The translations under genes and the position numbers were made by a program. A stretch of DNA of 64,000 nucleotides. It comes from JAWKHR01 sp041394725 (GTDB taxonomy: Bacteria; Acidobacteriota; Vicinamibacteria; Vicinamibacterales; SCN-69-37). The stretch is from NCBI GenBank assembly GCA_041394725.1, contig JAWKHR010000035.1, forward strand, positions 4,460-68,459, read 5' to 3'. Positions within the stretch are counted from its first letter, which is position 1, and each line of letters opens with the position of its first letter. A model generated the notes under the pieces. That model was not told the origin of the DNA. It worked only from the letters and a program-made list of their open reading frames with translations, and ran no database searches. This document shows positions 17,655 through 25,798 of the stretch, in pieces.

Positions 17655-18485
17655 TCAGCACCCGGGGTGGTTCGGATACGGGTCGAATCCCGGGGGGCCT
17701 GCGACGATCACCCAGTGCAGCACGAGGGGAATCGTCTTGTCGTCGAACGCCGAGGCGATGTCCACGACCTCGACCTTGCCGTTGATCCGCCACGCGATCG
17801 CGTCCGTGCTCCACGGACCGATCCCGCGCTTCAGGTTGTGCGCGACGTCGAGGCCGCCGCAGATGCCCGCCTCGATCACCCGATCGCGCAGGAACTCCAT
17901 GTTCGCGATGCGCTGCGCGGTCAGGGCCGTCGGCTGGAGATACTCCGGGAAGACGTCCATGATGTACTCGACGACCGCTTCCGGATCGGTCGGCCACTTG
18001 CCGCCCGGCGGCCGCGGGACAATGCCGCGGTAGTCGAGGCTCAGGAACTCCGCGTTCCCGGACCACGGCCCGTACTGCGAGCCGAGCTCGGCGCGCGCCC
18101 GCCAGCGGTAGCGCGAGTCCAGTTCGAGCAACGCCGGGTACTCCCAGGATGACTGGCCGTTCGACCCGGGGGAGAGCTTCGGCGAGTTCATCACGAGCTT
18201 GCCGCTGGCGTCGTAGACCTCGATCCGGTACTGCAGGGCCGGGGTCTCGGTGAATCGCGCCGTGGCCGGGCCGATCCGGAAGACCGGCTCGAGCGTGTCG
18301 ATCCGGTTGCCGCCGATCGGAAACATCGGGTTGGGCGCCGTGACCTTCAGCGTGCTGCCGTCGGCGGCCGCCCCCGCACCGGGGATCGCCGCACTCGGCG
18401 ACAGCGTCGCGCGCGACTGACTGCACGCGGCCACGAGCGCGAGAAGCGCCGCCGTGGCCGTTCCGAACATGATCCGCTTTGACAT
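17655..18485 (-). CDS. FnIII-like lipoprotein with shared C-terminal domain (copy A)
   Basis: A 276-residue lipoprotein. ATG 18485 is chosen because it gives a clean signal ending at the lipobox LVAAC. Residues about 45-150 look like a fibronectin-III/Ig-like fold (ALQYRIEVYDASGKLV, LDSRYRWRARAEL). The C-terminal 100 residues form a domain I do not recognise, beginning QRIANMEFLRDRVIE and ending GPPGFDPYPNHPGC. The same domain closes the lipoprotein at 19544-20740: 64 of 81 aligned residues are identical. Conserved Cys (GICGGLD) and a terminal Cys suggest a disulfide. It is divergent from the barrel gene and probably shares its promoter region. Confidence 0.75.
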   Translation of the reverse strand: MSKRIMFGTATAALLALVAACSQSRATLSPSAAIPGAGAAADGSTLKVTAPNPMFPIGGNRIDTLEPVFRIGPATARFTETPALQYRIEVYDASGKLVMNSPKLSPGSNGQSSWEYPALLELDSRYRWRARAELGSQYGPWSGNAEFLSLDYRGIVPRPPGGKWPTDPEAVVEYIMDVFPEYLQPTALTAQRIANMEFLRDRVIEAGICGGLDVAHNLKRGIGPWSTDAIAWRINGKVEVVDIASAFDDKTIPLVLHWVIVAGPPGFDPYPNHPGC

Positions 18486-18570
18486 CGATGGCGTGTCCTT
18501 GCTGCCGTACACCGAAAGTCCCGCCGGGCACCCCGAGAACCCGCGCGGGAGGAAGTTCAAACCGCGGTTC

Positions 18571-18600
18571 AGGTTACGGGGCACCTTACAGAACTGTCAA
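18571..18600 (-). promoter_or_regulatory. Minus-strand promoter for lipoprotein A
   Basis: Reading leftward, TTGACA (18600-18595) is a perfect -35, an 18-base spacer follows, and TAACCT (18576-18571) is a weak -10. The transcript would start near 18565 and give a leader of about 80 bases before the ATG at 18485. Confidence 0.5.
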
Positions 18601-18622
18601 GCAGGAAAGCCTGTGCTACCAT
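18594..18622 (+). promoter_or_regulatory. Plus-strand promoter for the beta-barrel gene
   Basis: CTGTCA (18594-18599) and TACCAT (18617-18622) are separated by 17 bases, each matching four of six consensus positions. The -35 overlaps the perfect -35 of the divergent promoter. Expected start is near 18629, with ATG at 18654. Confidence 0.45.
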
Positions 18623-18653
18623 TCGAGCGCTTTTGTTGCGACTCGAGGTGACG

Positions 18654-19424
18654 ATGCGTTCGGTGACGAAGCGATGGATCGGGACCGCTGCGGCGGTGCT
18701 CGGCGCCCTCGGGCTGACGGCGACGGCCGCCTCGGCCCAGATGATCCGCCCCTGGACGGGGAAGGGATACTTCAACGTGAACGGCGGCGCGCAGACCAAG
18801 GCGCGCTCGCAGACCGTCAGCGACAGCTTTCCGCTGTATGACGAGACGGCCTCCTGGGACGGCACCATTGGCGTCGGCAGCAGCTCCATCGTCGACGTGA
18901 GCGGCGGCGTCCGCGTCTGGCGGAACGTGGCGGTCGGCCTCGGCTACTCGCACTACAGCAAGGGCACGTCGGCCGTCATCAACGCGTCCGTGCCCGACCC
19001 GCTGTTCTTCGACCAGCCCCACGGGTCGTCGGTCACCGTTCCGGGCCTCGAGCACAAGGAACGCGACATCAACCTGTCCGTCGTCTACGTGATGCCGATC
19101 TCCGACCTGATCGACGTCTCGGTGTTCGGCGGACCGGCGTTCTTCGGCCTGACGAAGAGCGTGGTCACCGACGTGACGATTCCCGCGGGCGGCACGGCGG
19201 CCACCGGTGCGACGACCACGACGGTGAAGCGCAACGGCACGGGCGGACACTTCGGCGTGGACGTCCGCGCGAACCTGCTGCGCGGCCTCGGCGGCCAGTT
19301 GGATCTCGGCGTCGGGATTTTCCTCCGGTACGCCGGCGCGTCGGTGGACTTCCCCGAGGTCAACGAGGGCAAGGTGGACGTCGGCGGCTTCCAGTACGGC
19401 GGCGGCCTCCGCGTCCGGTTCTGA
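18654..19424 (+). CDS. Predicted outer-membrane beta-barrel protein
   Basis: A 256-residue secreted protein. ATG 18654 has GAGGTGA upstream and gives a signal peptide with a twin basic start (KRW) and cleavage after ASA-Q. The mature part has alternating beta strands (VAVGLGYSHYSKG, INLSVVYVMPI, LDLGVGIFLRY) and ends GGGLRVRF, with the terminal aromatic expected for BAM recognition. A charged His/Glu-Lys loop lies mid-protein. It is flanked by two paralogous lipoprotein genes, suggesting a common envelope complex; this is inference. A perfect hairpin follows 61 bases after its stop. Confidence 0.72.
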   Translation: MRSVTKRWIGTAAAVLGALGLTATAASAQMIRPWTGKGYFNVNGGAQTKARSQTVSDSFPLYDETASWDGTIGVGSSSIVDVSGGVRVWRNVAVGLGYSHYSKGTSAVINASVPDPLFFDQPHGSSVTVPGLEHKERDINLSVVYVMPISDLIDVSVFGGPAFFGLTKSVVTDVTIPAGGTAATGATTTTVKRNGTGGHFGVDVRANLLRGLGGQLDLGVGIFLRYAGASVDFPEVNEGKVDVGGFQYGGGLRVRF

Positions 19425-19485
19425 GAGGGACCGGGTCGGTTCTCGACCCGGCGGGGCCAGGCCGGAGCCGGCGCCCCTGAATAAT

Positions 19486-19528
19486 GACGACAGGCCGGCG
19501 TCCCCGTGCGGGGCGCCGGCCTGTCGTC
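19486..19528. terminator. Perfect hairpin between convergent genes, likely bidirectional terminator
   Basis: A 15-bp perfect stem (GACGACAGGCCGGCG with its complement at 19514-19528) is extended by an inner CCCC/GGGG stem around a GTGC loop, with one unpaired T. It stands between the barrel gene (stop 19424) and lipoprotein B (stop 19544). No T-tract follows on either strand. Confidence 0.7.
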
Positions 19529-19543
19529 GTGTACGCGGGGTCG

Positions 19544-20740
19544 TCAGTTGCAGCTGAACGAGGGATAGGGGTCGTATCCGGGCGGCCCGGCGACGATGCC
19601 CCACGAGAGCTGGAGGGGGATGCCGGTGTCGTCGAACGCGACGCCGATGTCCACGACCTCGACGCCACCACCCGTGCGCCAGGCGATCGCGTCGGTGCTG
19701 CGCGGGCCGACGCCGCGCTTCAGGTTCCACGCCAGGTCGAGCCCGCCGCACCGGCCGGACTCGATGACGCGGTCACGCAGGAACTCCATGTTGGCGATGC
19801 GCTGACTGGACGACACGCCGGCCGCGAGGTACTGCGGATACTTGGCGGCGATGCAGTCCACGACCGCCGGGCCGCTGTTGAAGGCGCACGTCGAGGGCGG
19901 GCCGCCGGCGCCGGGCGGCGGGTTGCCGGTGCCCGTGCCGCCGCCGCTCGTCGCGAGCGGCGACCGGAAGGACTCGGTCCTCGACCAGGCCCCGGTGTTC
20001 GTCCCGTCGGTGTGGCGCGCGCGCCAGAAGAACTGGCGGTCGAGCGCCGGCAGCGGCGGCATCGTGTAGCGCGTACGCCCGCTCGGGTCCTGCGAGACGA
20101 GGGCGTTGGTGACGATCGTCGAGAACGTCTGGTTGTCGGAGATCTGGTAGTTGACCGCCAGCGCGAAGTGCGGGCCCGACGAGGCCCCGTTCTGCACCTC
20201 GAACTCGGGCGTCAGCGTCGTCAGCCGCACGTTGCCGGCCGGCGAGAGTGGCGTCGGCGTGCCGATCACGATCGGCTGCTGGATCTCGAAGTAGCTGGCC
20301 TTCGACCACCCGCTCGTGTTGGCCCCGTCGTCGGCGCGGAGGTGCCAGTAGTAGGTCCGTCCGGCCGTGAGCTTCTGGGGCAGCGTGATCTTCGTCTGGC
20401 TGCCGTCGGTCGTCGGCTTGATGCCGGTCTGCGAGTAGACGACGGTCGAGAACTGGGTGTCGAGCGCGATCTCGAACGACATCGTGAACGGCCGCGGGCT
20501 GTTGGACTGGGCGTTGCCGATCGTCACCTGGATCGGCTGGTCCTTGTCCGCGATCTTCCAGCCATCACCGGGTGCGACGGACACCGGCGCGATGATCAGC
20601 ACCCCTTCCATCGGGCCCGCGACGGTCATGGCCAGGGGATTCTCGCTCTTGACGTGTTCGCACGCGGCCACGGTGACGGCCGCAACAGTCAGGGCGGTCA
20701 GGAGGACGGACGGACGACTCGGAAGGACGGACTTCATCAT
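19544..20740 (-). CDS. FnIII-like lipoprotein with shared C-terminal domain (copy B)
   Basis: A 398-residue lipoprotein with lipobox VAAC after a hydrophobic signal. It carries two FnIII/Ig-like units: the first has STVVYSQTGI and TYYWHLRADDGANTSGW, the second has STIVTNALV and FFWRARHTDGTNTGAW. A Gly/Pro-rich linker of about 20 residues follows, and then the same C-terminal domain as in lipoprotein A. That domain includes SQRIANMEFLRDRVIE, CGGLDLAWNLKRGVGP and GPPGYDPYPSFSC. Copy B has one more FnIII unit and extra Cys near STCAFNS and VVDC. Function unknown; likely an anchored envelope or surface protein. Confidence 0.75.
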   Translation of the reverse strand: MMKSVLPSRPSVLLTALTVAAVTVAACEHVKSENPLAMTVAGPMEGVLIIAPVSVAPGDGWKIADKDQPIQVTIGNAQSNSPRPFTMSFEIALDTQFSTVVYSQTGIKPTTDGSQTKITLPQKLTAGRTYYWHLRADDGANTSGWSKASYFEIQQPIVIGTPTPLSPAGNVRLTTLTPEFEVQNGASSGPHFALAVNYQISDNQTFSTIVTNALVSQDPSGRTRYTMPPLPALDRQFFWRARHTDGTNTGAWSRTESFRSPLATSGGGTGTGNPPPGAGGPPSTCAFNSGPAVVDCIAAKYPQYLAAGVSSSQRIANMEFLRDRVIESGRCGGLDLAWNLKRGVGPRSTDAIAWRTGGGVEVVDIGVAFDDTGIPLQLSWGIVAGPPGYDPYPSFSCN

Positions 20741-20835
20741 GCGCGCACCCCGGGGGACTCTTCTGTGCAGCTATCGGTCAGTCCTGCACGGTCCTGCAGT
20801 GCCGCCGGTATCCCGTTGAGCCTCAAGTGGTTTCG

Positions 20836-20865
20836 TTGACCGCGATCTCGCGGGGCCGGTACAAT
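20836..20865 (+). promoter_or_regulatory. Sigma-70-type promoter of the GT4/GT-C operon
   Basis: TTGACC (20836-20841) and TACAAT (20860-20865) are separated by 18 bases, each with five of six consensus bases. Transcription should begin near 20872, with ATG at 20889. It drives the three-gene unit to 25776. Confidence 0.65.
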
Positions 20866-20888
20866 GCGCGCCGTACGCGCCGAACGGA

Positions 20889-22097
20889 ATGCCAGCCGAC
20901 CCCCGTCCCCTCAACGTCCTGCAGGTGTGCGACCACTTGGGCTGGGAAGGATCCCGCATGCACGGGGTCAAGCGCCTCTTTGCCTGGATGATTCCCCGGT
21001 TCGACCCGGCACGGTACCGCGTGTCGCTCGTGAGCCTGCGCAAGCGCGACCTGTCGGAGGAGACACTCGACGCGCTCGGCATCGACATCACGTACCTCGA
21101 AAAGGGAAAGTTCGACCCGGGCACGCTGCCGGCACTGCTGAAAATCATCGACCGGAAGCAGATCGACATCCTGCACCTCCATGGCTACGGCGCCACGACA
21201 TTCGGCCGGCTGGCCGGGGCCTGGCGTCGGCTGCCGGTCATCCTGCACGAGCATGCGAACCTGACCGATACCCCCTGGTTCCAGAAGGTCGCCGACCGGG
21301 TCCTCGAGCCGTTCACCGACGTCGCGATCGCGGTCTCCGAGAGCACCGCCACGTTCGTCCGCGATGCGCGGCTCGTGCGGCCGGAGCGGGTGAAGGTGGT
21401 CTACCTCGGCGCCCCGGTGGACGAGTTCGGCGCGCCGCGGCCGGCGGACGAGGTCGCGGCCTTCCGCCGCGAGCACGGCGTGGCGGCCGACGACGTGCTG
21501 GTGGGGACGATCACGCGCCTGCACGATTCGAAGGGCAACGAGTACCTGGTCGAGGCCGCGCGACGGGTGCTCGACCAGCGGCCGCGGGCGAAGTTCCTGC
21601 TGTTCGGCGAGGGGCCGCTCCGCCCGGCGCTCGAGGCGCAGGCCGCGTCGCTCGGGCTCGGGGACCGCTTCGTGTTCGGCGGGTTCGTCAAGGACGTGGG
21701 CCGCGCGCTCTGGAGCTTCGACCTCCAGGTGTTTCCCTCACTCTGGGAGGGCACGCCGCTGACGGTGTTCGAGGCGCTGGCCGCGGGACGCGCCATCGTG
21801 TCCACCGACGCTGACGGCCTCAAGGAAGTGCTGACGCCCGGCGTCGATGCGCTGGTCGTGCCGGCGCGCGACGCCTCGGCCCTCGCCGACCGCATCGTCC
21901 ACCTGATCGACCACCCGGAAGAACGGCAGCGGCTGTCGGCGGCGGCGCGCGAGACTGCGGACCAGTACGACATCGCGACGTTCGTCCGCAAGATGGAACG
22001 GCTGTACGACATCCTCCAGCGCGAGTCGCGCGCCAGGCACCGGCACGTGGTGGACCATGCCGACCTGAGCTTTCTCGCCGGGAAGGCGCGCGCGTGA
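20889..22097 (+). CDS. Family 4 glycosyltransferase
   Basis: A 402-residue soluble GT-B glycosyltransferase. The N-terminal domain begins LNVLQVCDHLGWEGSRMHGV with the family's Gly-rich loop. The C-terminal GT4 signature shows LFGEGPLRPALEAQA and SLWEGTPLTVFEALAAGRA, the E-x7-E nucleotide-sugar-binding motif. It transfers a sugar from a nucleotide donor onto a lipid or glycan acceptor at the cytoplasmic face. It is the first gene of a three-gene operon: its stop overlaps the GTG of the following GT-C gene by four bases. Sugar specificity cannot be told. Confidence 0.87.
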   Translation: MPADPRPLNVLQVCDHLGWEGSRMHGVKRLFAWMIPRFDPARYRVSLVSLRKRDLSEETLDALGIDITYLEKGKFDPGTLPALLKIIDRKQIDILHLHGYGATTFGRLAGAWRRLPVILHEHANLTDTPWFQKVADRVLEPFTDVAIAVSESTATFVRDARLVRPERVKVVYLGAPVDEFGAPRPADEVAAFRREHGVAADDVLVGTITRLHDSKGNEYLVEAARRVLDQRPRAKFLLFGEGPLRPALEAQAASLGLGDRFVFGGFVKDVGRALWSFDLQVFPSLWEGTPLTVFEALAAGRAIVSTDADGLKEVLTPGVDALVVPARDASALADRIVHLIDHPEERQRLSAAARETADQYDIATFVRKMERLYDILQRESRARHRHVVDHADLSFLAGKARA

Positions 22098-24004
22098 CGA
22101 CCGCCGCCGGGGCCGCGCGCCGCCGCGCCGGCTGGGTGGCGGCGCTGGTCGTGTGCCTGGTGTACGGCGGCCTGGCCGTCGGCGTGGACTTCCGGGCAGA
22201 GGCCGAGGGATTTCACGCCGACGAGGCGACGTACTTCCTGATCGGCGAGAGCCTGGCCTACGACTGGGACCTGGAGTACCGCGCCGAGGATCTCTCGCGC
22301 GCATTCGCGCTGTTTCCGAGCGGCCCGAACGGCGTCTTCCTCAAGCGCGGCGTGGACGTCACCGGCGTGACGCTCACGACGAAGCCGCCGTTCGTCGCGT
22401 TCCCCGGCGTCCCGGAACCGGCCGGCGATCGCCTCTACTTCGGCAAGGCGTTCATCTATCCGCTGGCGGCCGCGCCGTTCGTCCGCCTGTTCGGGGTGAA
22501 CGGCTTCCTCGTCCTGAACGCGCTGCTCCTGGCGGCGGCGTTCCTGGCGAGCTACACGTTCCTGAGCGCCCGCGGCGGCGTCACGGCGTCGCTGCTCCTC
22601 GCCGGCGCCTTCGTCTTCGCGACGGTCGTGCCCGTCTACTACGTCTGGATCGCGCCGGAACTCTTCAACTGGGCGGTCGGCGTGGTCGCGTATTTCCTCT
22701 GGCTCTACAAGGCCGTCGCGACCGACGCGCCGTCGCCGCGGTGGGCGTGGCTGCGCGCCCCATGGACGGACCTTCTCGCCGCGGCGCTCATCGGCGTGCT
22801 CACGTTTTCGAAGGTCAGCAATGTCCTGCTGCTCGCGCCACTGGGCGCGTGGCTCCTGTGGCGCCGGCAGTGGACGCGCGCCGTGGCGACCGGCGTCGTC
22901 TGGGCGGCCGTGACCGCCATGCTGTTCGGGGCCAACGTCGCCTCGAGCGGCGAATGGAACTACCAGGGCGGCGACCGGCGCACCTGCTACGACAACCACC
23001 CGTTCCCGTTCCAGGAACCGGGCCGCGGACTGGAGCAGTGCGACGAGCGCGCGCGCAACGCAGCCTTGACCGACGTGATGTTCGACCCCGAGGTGTTCTG
23101 GCCGAACCTGCGCGCGAACGTCGTGTATTTCTTCGTCGGCCGCAACGGCGGCCTGGTGCCGTACTTCTTCCCGGCCGCCTTCGCCACCGGGCTGTGCCTC
23201 CTGGCGCGGGGCCGGCGGCAGCCGTGGCAGTGGTTCGTGCTGGTCGGCCTGTACGGTCACGCGATGCTGTTCGTCCTGACGCAGCCCTACACGTGGATTG
23301 GCAGCGGCGGGTCGATGGGCAACCGGTACTTCATGGGCGCCTACGGCCCCGCCGTGTTCCTGCTGCCGCCCGTCTCGTCCATCGCCGTCGCGATCGTGCC
23401 GTGGGTCGCCGGACTGGCGTTCACCGGTTCGCTGGTGCTGCATCCGTTCTCGAGCTCGATCCGTCCCGCCACGCGCGTGAAGCACGGCCTGTTCCGGTAC
23501 CTGCCGGTCGAGTTGACGCAGGTCAACGACCTGCCGATGAACACGGAAGAGGCGCGCGTCAGGATCTGGTACGGCGATGACGGCGTGCACGAGGGCTTCC
23601 AGGTCTACTACCTCGACGACAACGCGTACCTCCAGGAGGCGGACAAGCTCAGCTTCTGGACCCGCGGCGAGTCCGAGGCGCAGTACCTCATCAAGTCGGA
23701 TCCGCCGTTCCGCTGGACCCTGACGACGCTCACCGCCGGACAGGTGCCGACCGTCGCGACGCTCCGCGCGGGGGGGGAGCGCGTGGACGTGCCGCTCGAG
23801 GCCGGGCAGTCGGCCACCGTGCTGATCCACCTGCCGCCCGGCTTCCCCTACAAGGGCAACCGTGACTCACCGGACCAGCCGCCGGTCTACGTCTGGACGA
23901 TGTCGGTGTCGTCGAGCACCGGGTTCTTCCCCGTGCCGCGGCCTGACGGCACCCGGGACGAGCGCTACCTGGGCGTGCGGGTGAAGCCGCTGATGGTGCG
24001 GTGA
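22094..24004 (+). CDS. Membrane GT-C-like protein with C-terminal beta-sandwich
   Basis: A 636-residue polytopic membrane protein starting at GTG 22094 (GTGA overlap). The first periplasmic loop has FHADEATYFLIGESLAYDW, with the DE typical of GT-C active sites. About eleven helices follow. The last 170 residues are soluble and beta-rich, containing FWTRGESEAQYL and ending TGFFPVPRPDGTRDERYLGV. This resembles the end of the 920-residue GT-C protein at 9261-12023, suggesting a shared sugar-binding or acceptor-binding beta-sandwich. Likely adds a sugar to a lipid-linked glycan outside the membrane. Confidence 0.66.
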   Translation: MTTAAGAARRRAGWVAALVVCLVYGGLAVGVDFRAEAEGFHADEATYFLIGESLAYDWDLEYRAEDLSRAFALFPSGPNGVFLKRGVDVTGVTLTTKPPFVAFPGVPEPAGDRLYFGKAFIYPLAAAPFVRLFGVNGFLVLNALLLAAAFLASYTFLSARGGVTASLLLAGAFVFATVVPVYYVWIAPELFNWAVGVVAYFLWLYKAVATDAPSPRWAWLRAPWTDLLAAALIGVLTFSKVSNVLLLAPLGAWLLWRRQWTRAVATGVVWAAVTAMLFGANVASSGEWNYQGGDRRTCYDNHPFPFQEPGRGLEQCDERARNAALTDVMFDPEVFWPNLRANVVYFFVGRNGGLVPYFFPAAFATGLCLLARGRRQPWQWFVLVGLYGHAMLFVLTQPYTWIGSGGSMGNRYFMGAYGPAVFLLPPVSSIAVAIVPWVAGLAFTGSLVLHPFSSSIRPATRVKHGLFRYLPVELTQVNDLPMNTEEARVRIWYGDDGVHEGFQVYYLDDNAYLQEADKLSFWTRGESEAQYLIKSDPPFRWTLTTLTAGQVPTVATLRAGGERVDVPLEAGQSATVLIHLPPGFPYKGNRDSPDQPPVYVWTMSVSSSTGFFPVPRPDGTRDERYLGVRVKPLMVR

Positions 24005-25776
24005 TGCCGGCATCCGCACGCGCGCGCGAGCTGTTCGTGGCCGTGGTCGCGGGTCTGGTGCTGACCGCCGTGATGACGGCGCCGACGATCACGCGACCGG
24101 GGTCGGTCGCGCGGATGGACTCGAACGACGGCAAGTACTCGATCTGGAACGTCGCCTGGGTGGCGCATGCGATCCTCGACTCGCCTGACACGGTGTTCGA
24201 CGCGAACATCTTCTACCCGCACGAGGACACGCTGGCGTACTCCGAGGCGAACCTGGTCGCCGGGGTGCTGGCCGTGCCCGTCTACGCCGCCACGCGCAAC
24301 CCGGTGGCCGCGCACAACGTGGTCGTCTATCTCGTCCTGGTGTTCGCGTTCGTCGCCACCTGGTGGCTCGTCCGGCGGCTGACCGGGTCGGCGGGCGCCG
24401 GGCTGGTGGCGGGGACCGGGTTCGCGTTCGCGCCGTACGTCTCGGCGCACACGGCGCACATCCAGCTGCTGATGGTCTTCGTCGTGCCGGTCGTGCTGCT
24501 CGCGCTCCATCGGCATGTCGAGCGGCCCGGCCCGTGGCGCGGCGCGGTGCTGGGCGCGAGCCTCGCGGTCGCCGGTCTCGCGTGCGCCTACTACGGCATC
24601 ATGACGGGCCTGGCCGTCGGGCTCGGGGCGCTGTGGTTCGCGCCGGGCCAGCCGAGGCCGCTGCGATACTGGACCGGCATGGTCGTGGCCGTCGTCGTGG
24701 CGGCGGCCGTCGTCGCGCCCGCGCTCGCACCGTACGTGTCCCTGCGGCGTGACACCGGGTTCAAGTCCGAGCTCAACCTCGACGAGGCGCGCGCCTACTC
24801 GGCCGACGTGCCGGCCTACCTGCGCGGTCACGGCGGCGTCTTCGTGCGGGTGCTGCCGGCCGCGCTGCGGGCGCGCCTGGACGAGGCCATCGGCAGCAAC
24901 GGGGAAGTGCTCTTCCCGGGGATCGTGGTGACCGGCCTCGCGATCGTGGGGTTGGGGAGGCTGCGCCGGCGGGACGCGCCAGCGCCGACGCCGACGCTCG
25001 ACGCGTCAGCCGCCCCTGTCGCGGGGCCCGGCGCCACAGCCGTGCCCTGGCCGCCCGGCACCACGGCCGTGGCGCGGAGGCCCGCCGGTGCGCCCAGCCG
25101 CGTCACGGGCTTCTACGTCGTGCTGGCCGTGGTCGCGGCGTGGGCGTCGTTCGGTCCGTCGGCCGGGCTGTACAGCCTGCTCGGACACGTCGTGCCGTTC
25201 ATGTCGTTCCTCCGGGCGCCGGCGCGATTCGGCGTGATCGTGCTGTTCGCGATCGCGGTGCTCGCCGGCTGGGGTGTCGCGCGACTGGGGCGCGGGCGAA
25301 GACGCGCGGCGCTGGCCTGCGGGCTGACGGCGCTCGTCGCGCTGGAACTCTGGGTGGCGTGGCCGCTGCGCGAGGTCCCGCCCGTGCCGCCGGCCTGGCG
25401 CGTGCTGGCCGACCTCCCGCGCGGGGGCGTGCTCGTCCTGCAGTTTCCCTACCGCCAGAACGACTTCCACGCGCATGCCGGCTACATGTTCTGGTCGATG
25501 TGGAGCTGGCAGCCCCTGCTGAACGGCTACAGCGATTTCATCCCCGACGACTTCCGCGAGATGGCGGTCCCCATCAACGGCTTTCCGGACGCCGAGTCGT
25601 TCCGCCTGCTGCGCGACCACGGCGCGCGCTACGTGATCGTCGACTGGAGAACCTACAACGAGGAAGCCACGCCCATCATGCGCGCGCGGTTTCCGGCCTG
25701 GCAGGAGTACCTGCGGCCCATCGTCGCGACCGGTGACGTCTGGCTGTGGGAAATCGTCGGCTGGCCCGCGGGTTGA
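24004..25776 (+). CDS. Multi-pass membrane protein, GT-C-like
   Basis: A 590-residue polytopic membrane protein, last gene of the operon. ATG 24004 overlaps the upstream stop by one base (TGATG); a GTG at 24001 is also possible. The first loop has MDSNDGKYSIWNVAWVAHAI and FYPHEDTLAYSEANLV, common in bacterial YfhO/GT-C-like proteins. About ten helices follow. The periplasmic C-terminal domain includes LVLQFPYRQNDFHAHAGYM and ARYVIVDWRTYNEE. Resemblance to characterised enzymes is only at the fold level, so glycosyltransferase activity is inferred from the neighbours. Confidence 0.6.
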   Translation: MPASARARELFVAVVAGLVLTAVMTAPTITRPGSVARMDSNDGKYSIWNVAWVAHAILDSPDTVFDANIFYPHEDTLAYSEANLVAGVLAVPVYAATRNPVAAHNVVVYLVLVFAFVATWWLVRRLTGSAGAGLVAGTGFAFAPYVSAHTAHIQLLMVFVVPVVLLALHRHVERPGPWRGAVLGASLAVAGLACAYYGIMTGLAVGLGALWFAPGQPRPLRYWTGMVVAVVVAAAVVAPALAPYVSLRRDTGFKSELNLDEARAYSADVPAYLRGHGGVFVRVLPAALRARLDEAIGSNGEVLFPGIVVTGLAIVGLGRLRRRDAPAPTPTLDASAAPVAGPGATAVPWPPGTTAVARRPAGAPSRVTGFYVVLAVVAAWASFGPSAGLYSLLGHVVPFMSFLRAPARFGVIVLFAIAVLAGWGVARLGRGRRRAALACGLTALVALELWVAWPLREVPPVPPAWRVLADLPRGGVLVLQFPYRQNDFHAHAGYMFWSMWSWQPLLNGYSDFIPDDFREMAVPINGFPDAESFRLLRDHGARYVIVDWRTYNEEATPIMRARFPAWQEYLRPIVATGDVWLWEIVGWPAG

Positions 25777-25798
25777 GGGCGCGGCGGGCGACGCGCCC

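Noticed and set aside
21401..23830. An 809-codon minus-strand open frame
   Set aside because: Antisense to the GT4 and GT-C genes, low-complexity Arg/Glu/His composition, no recognisable domain.
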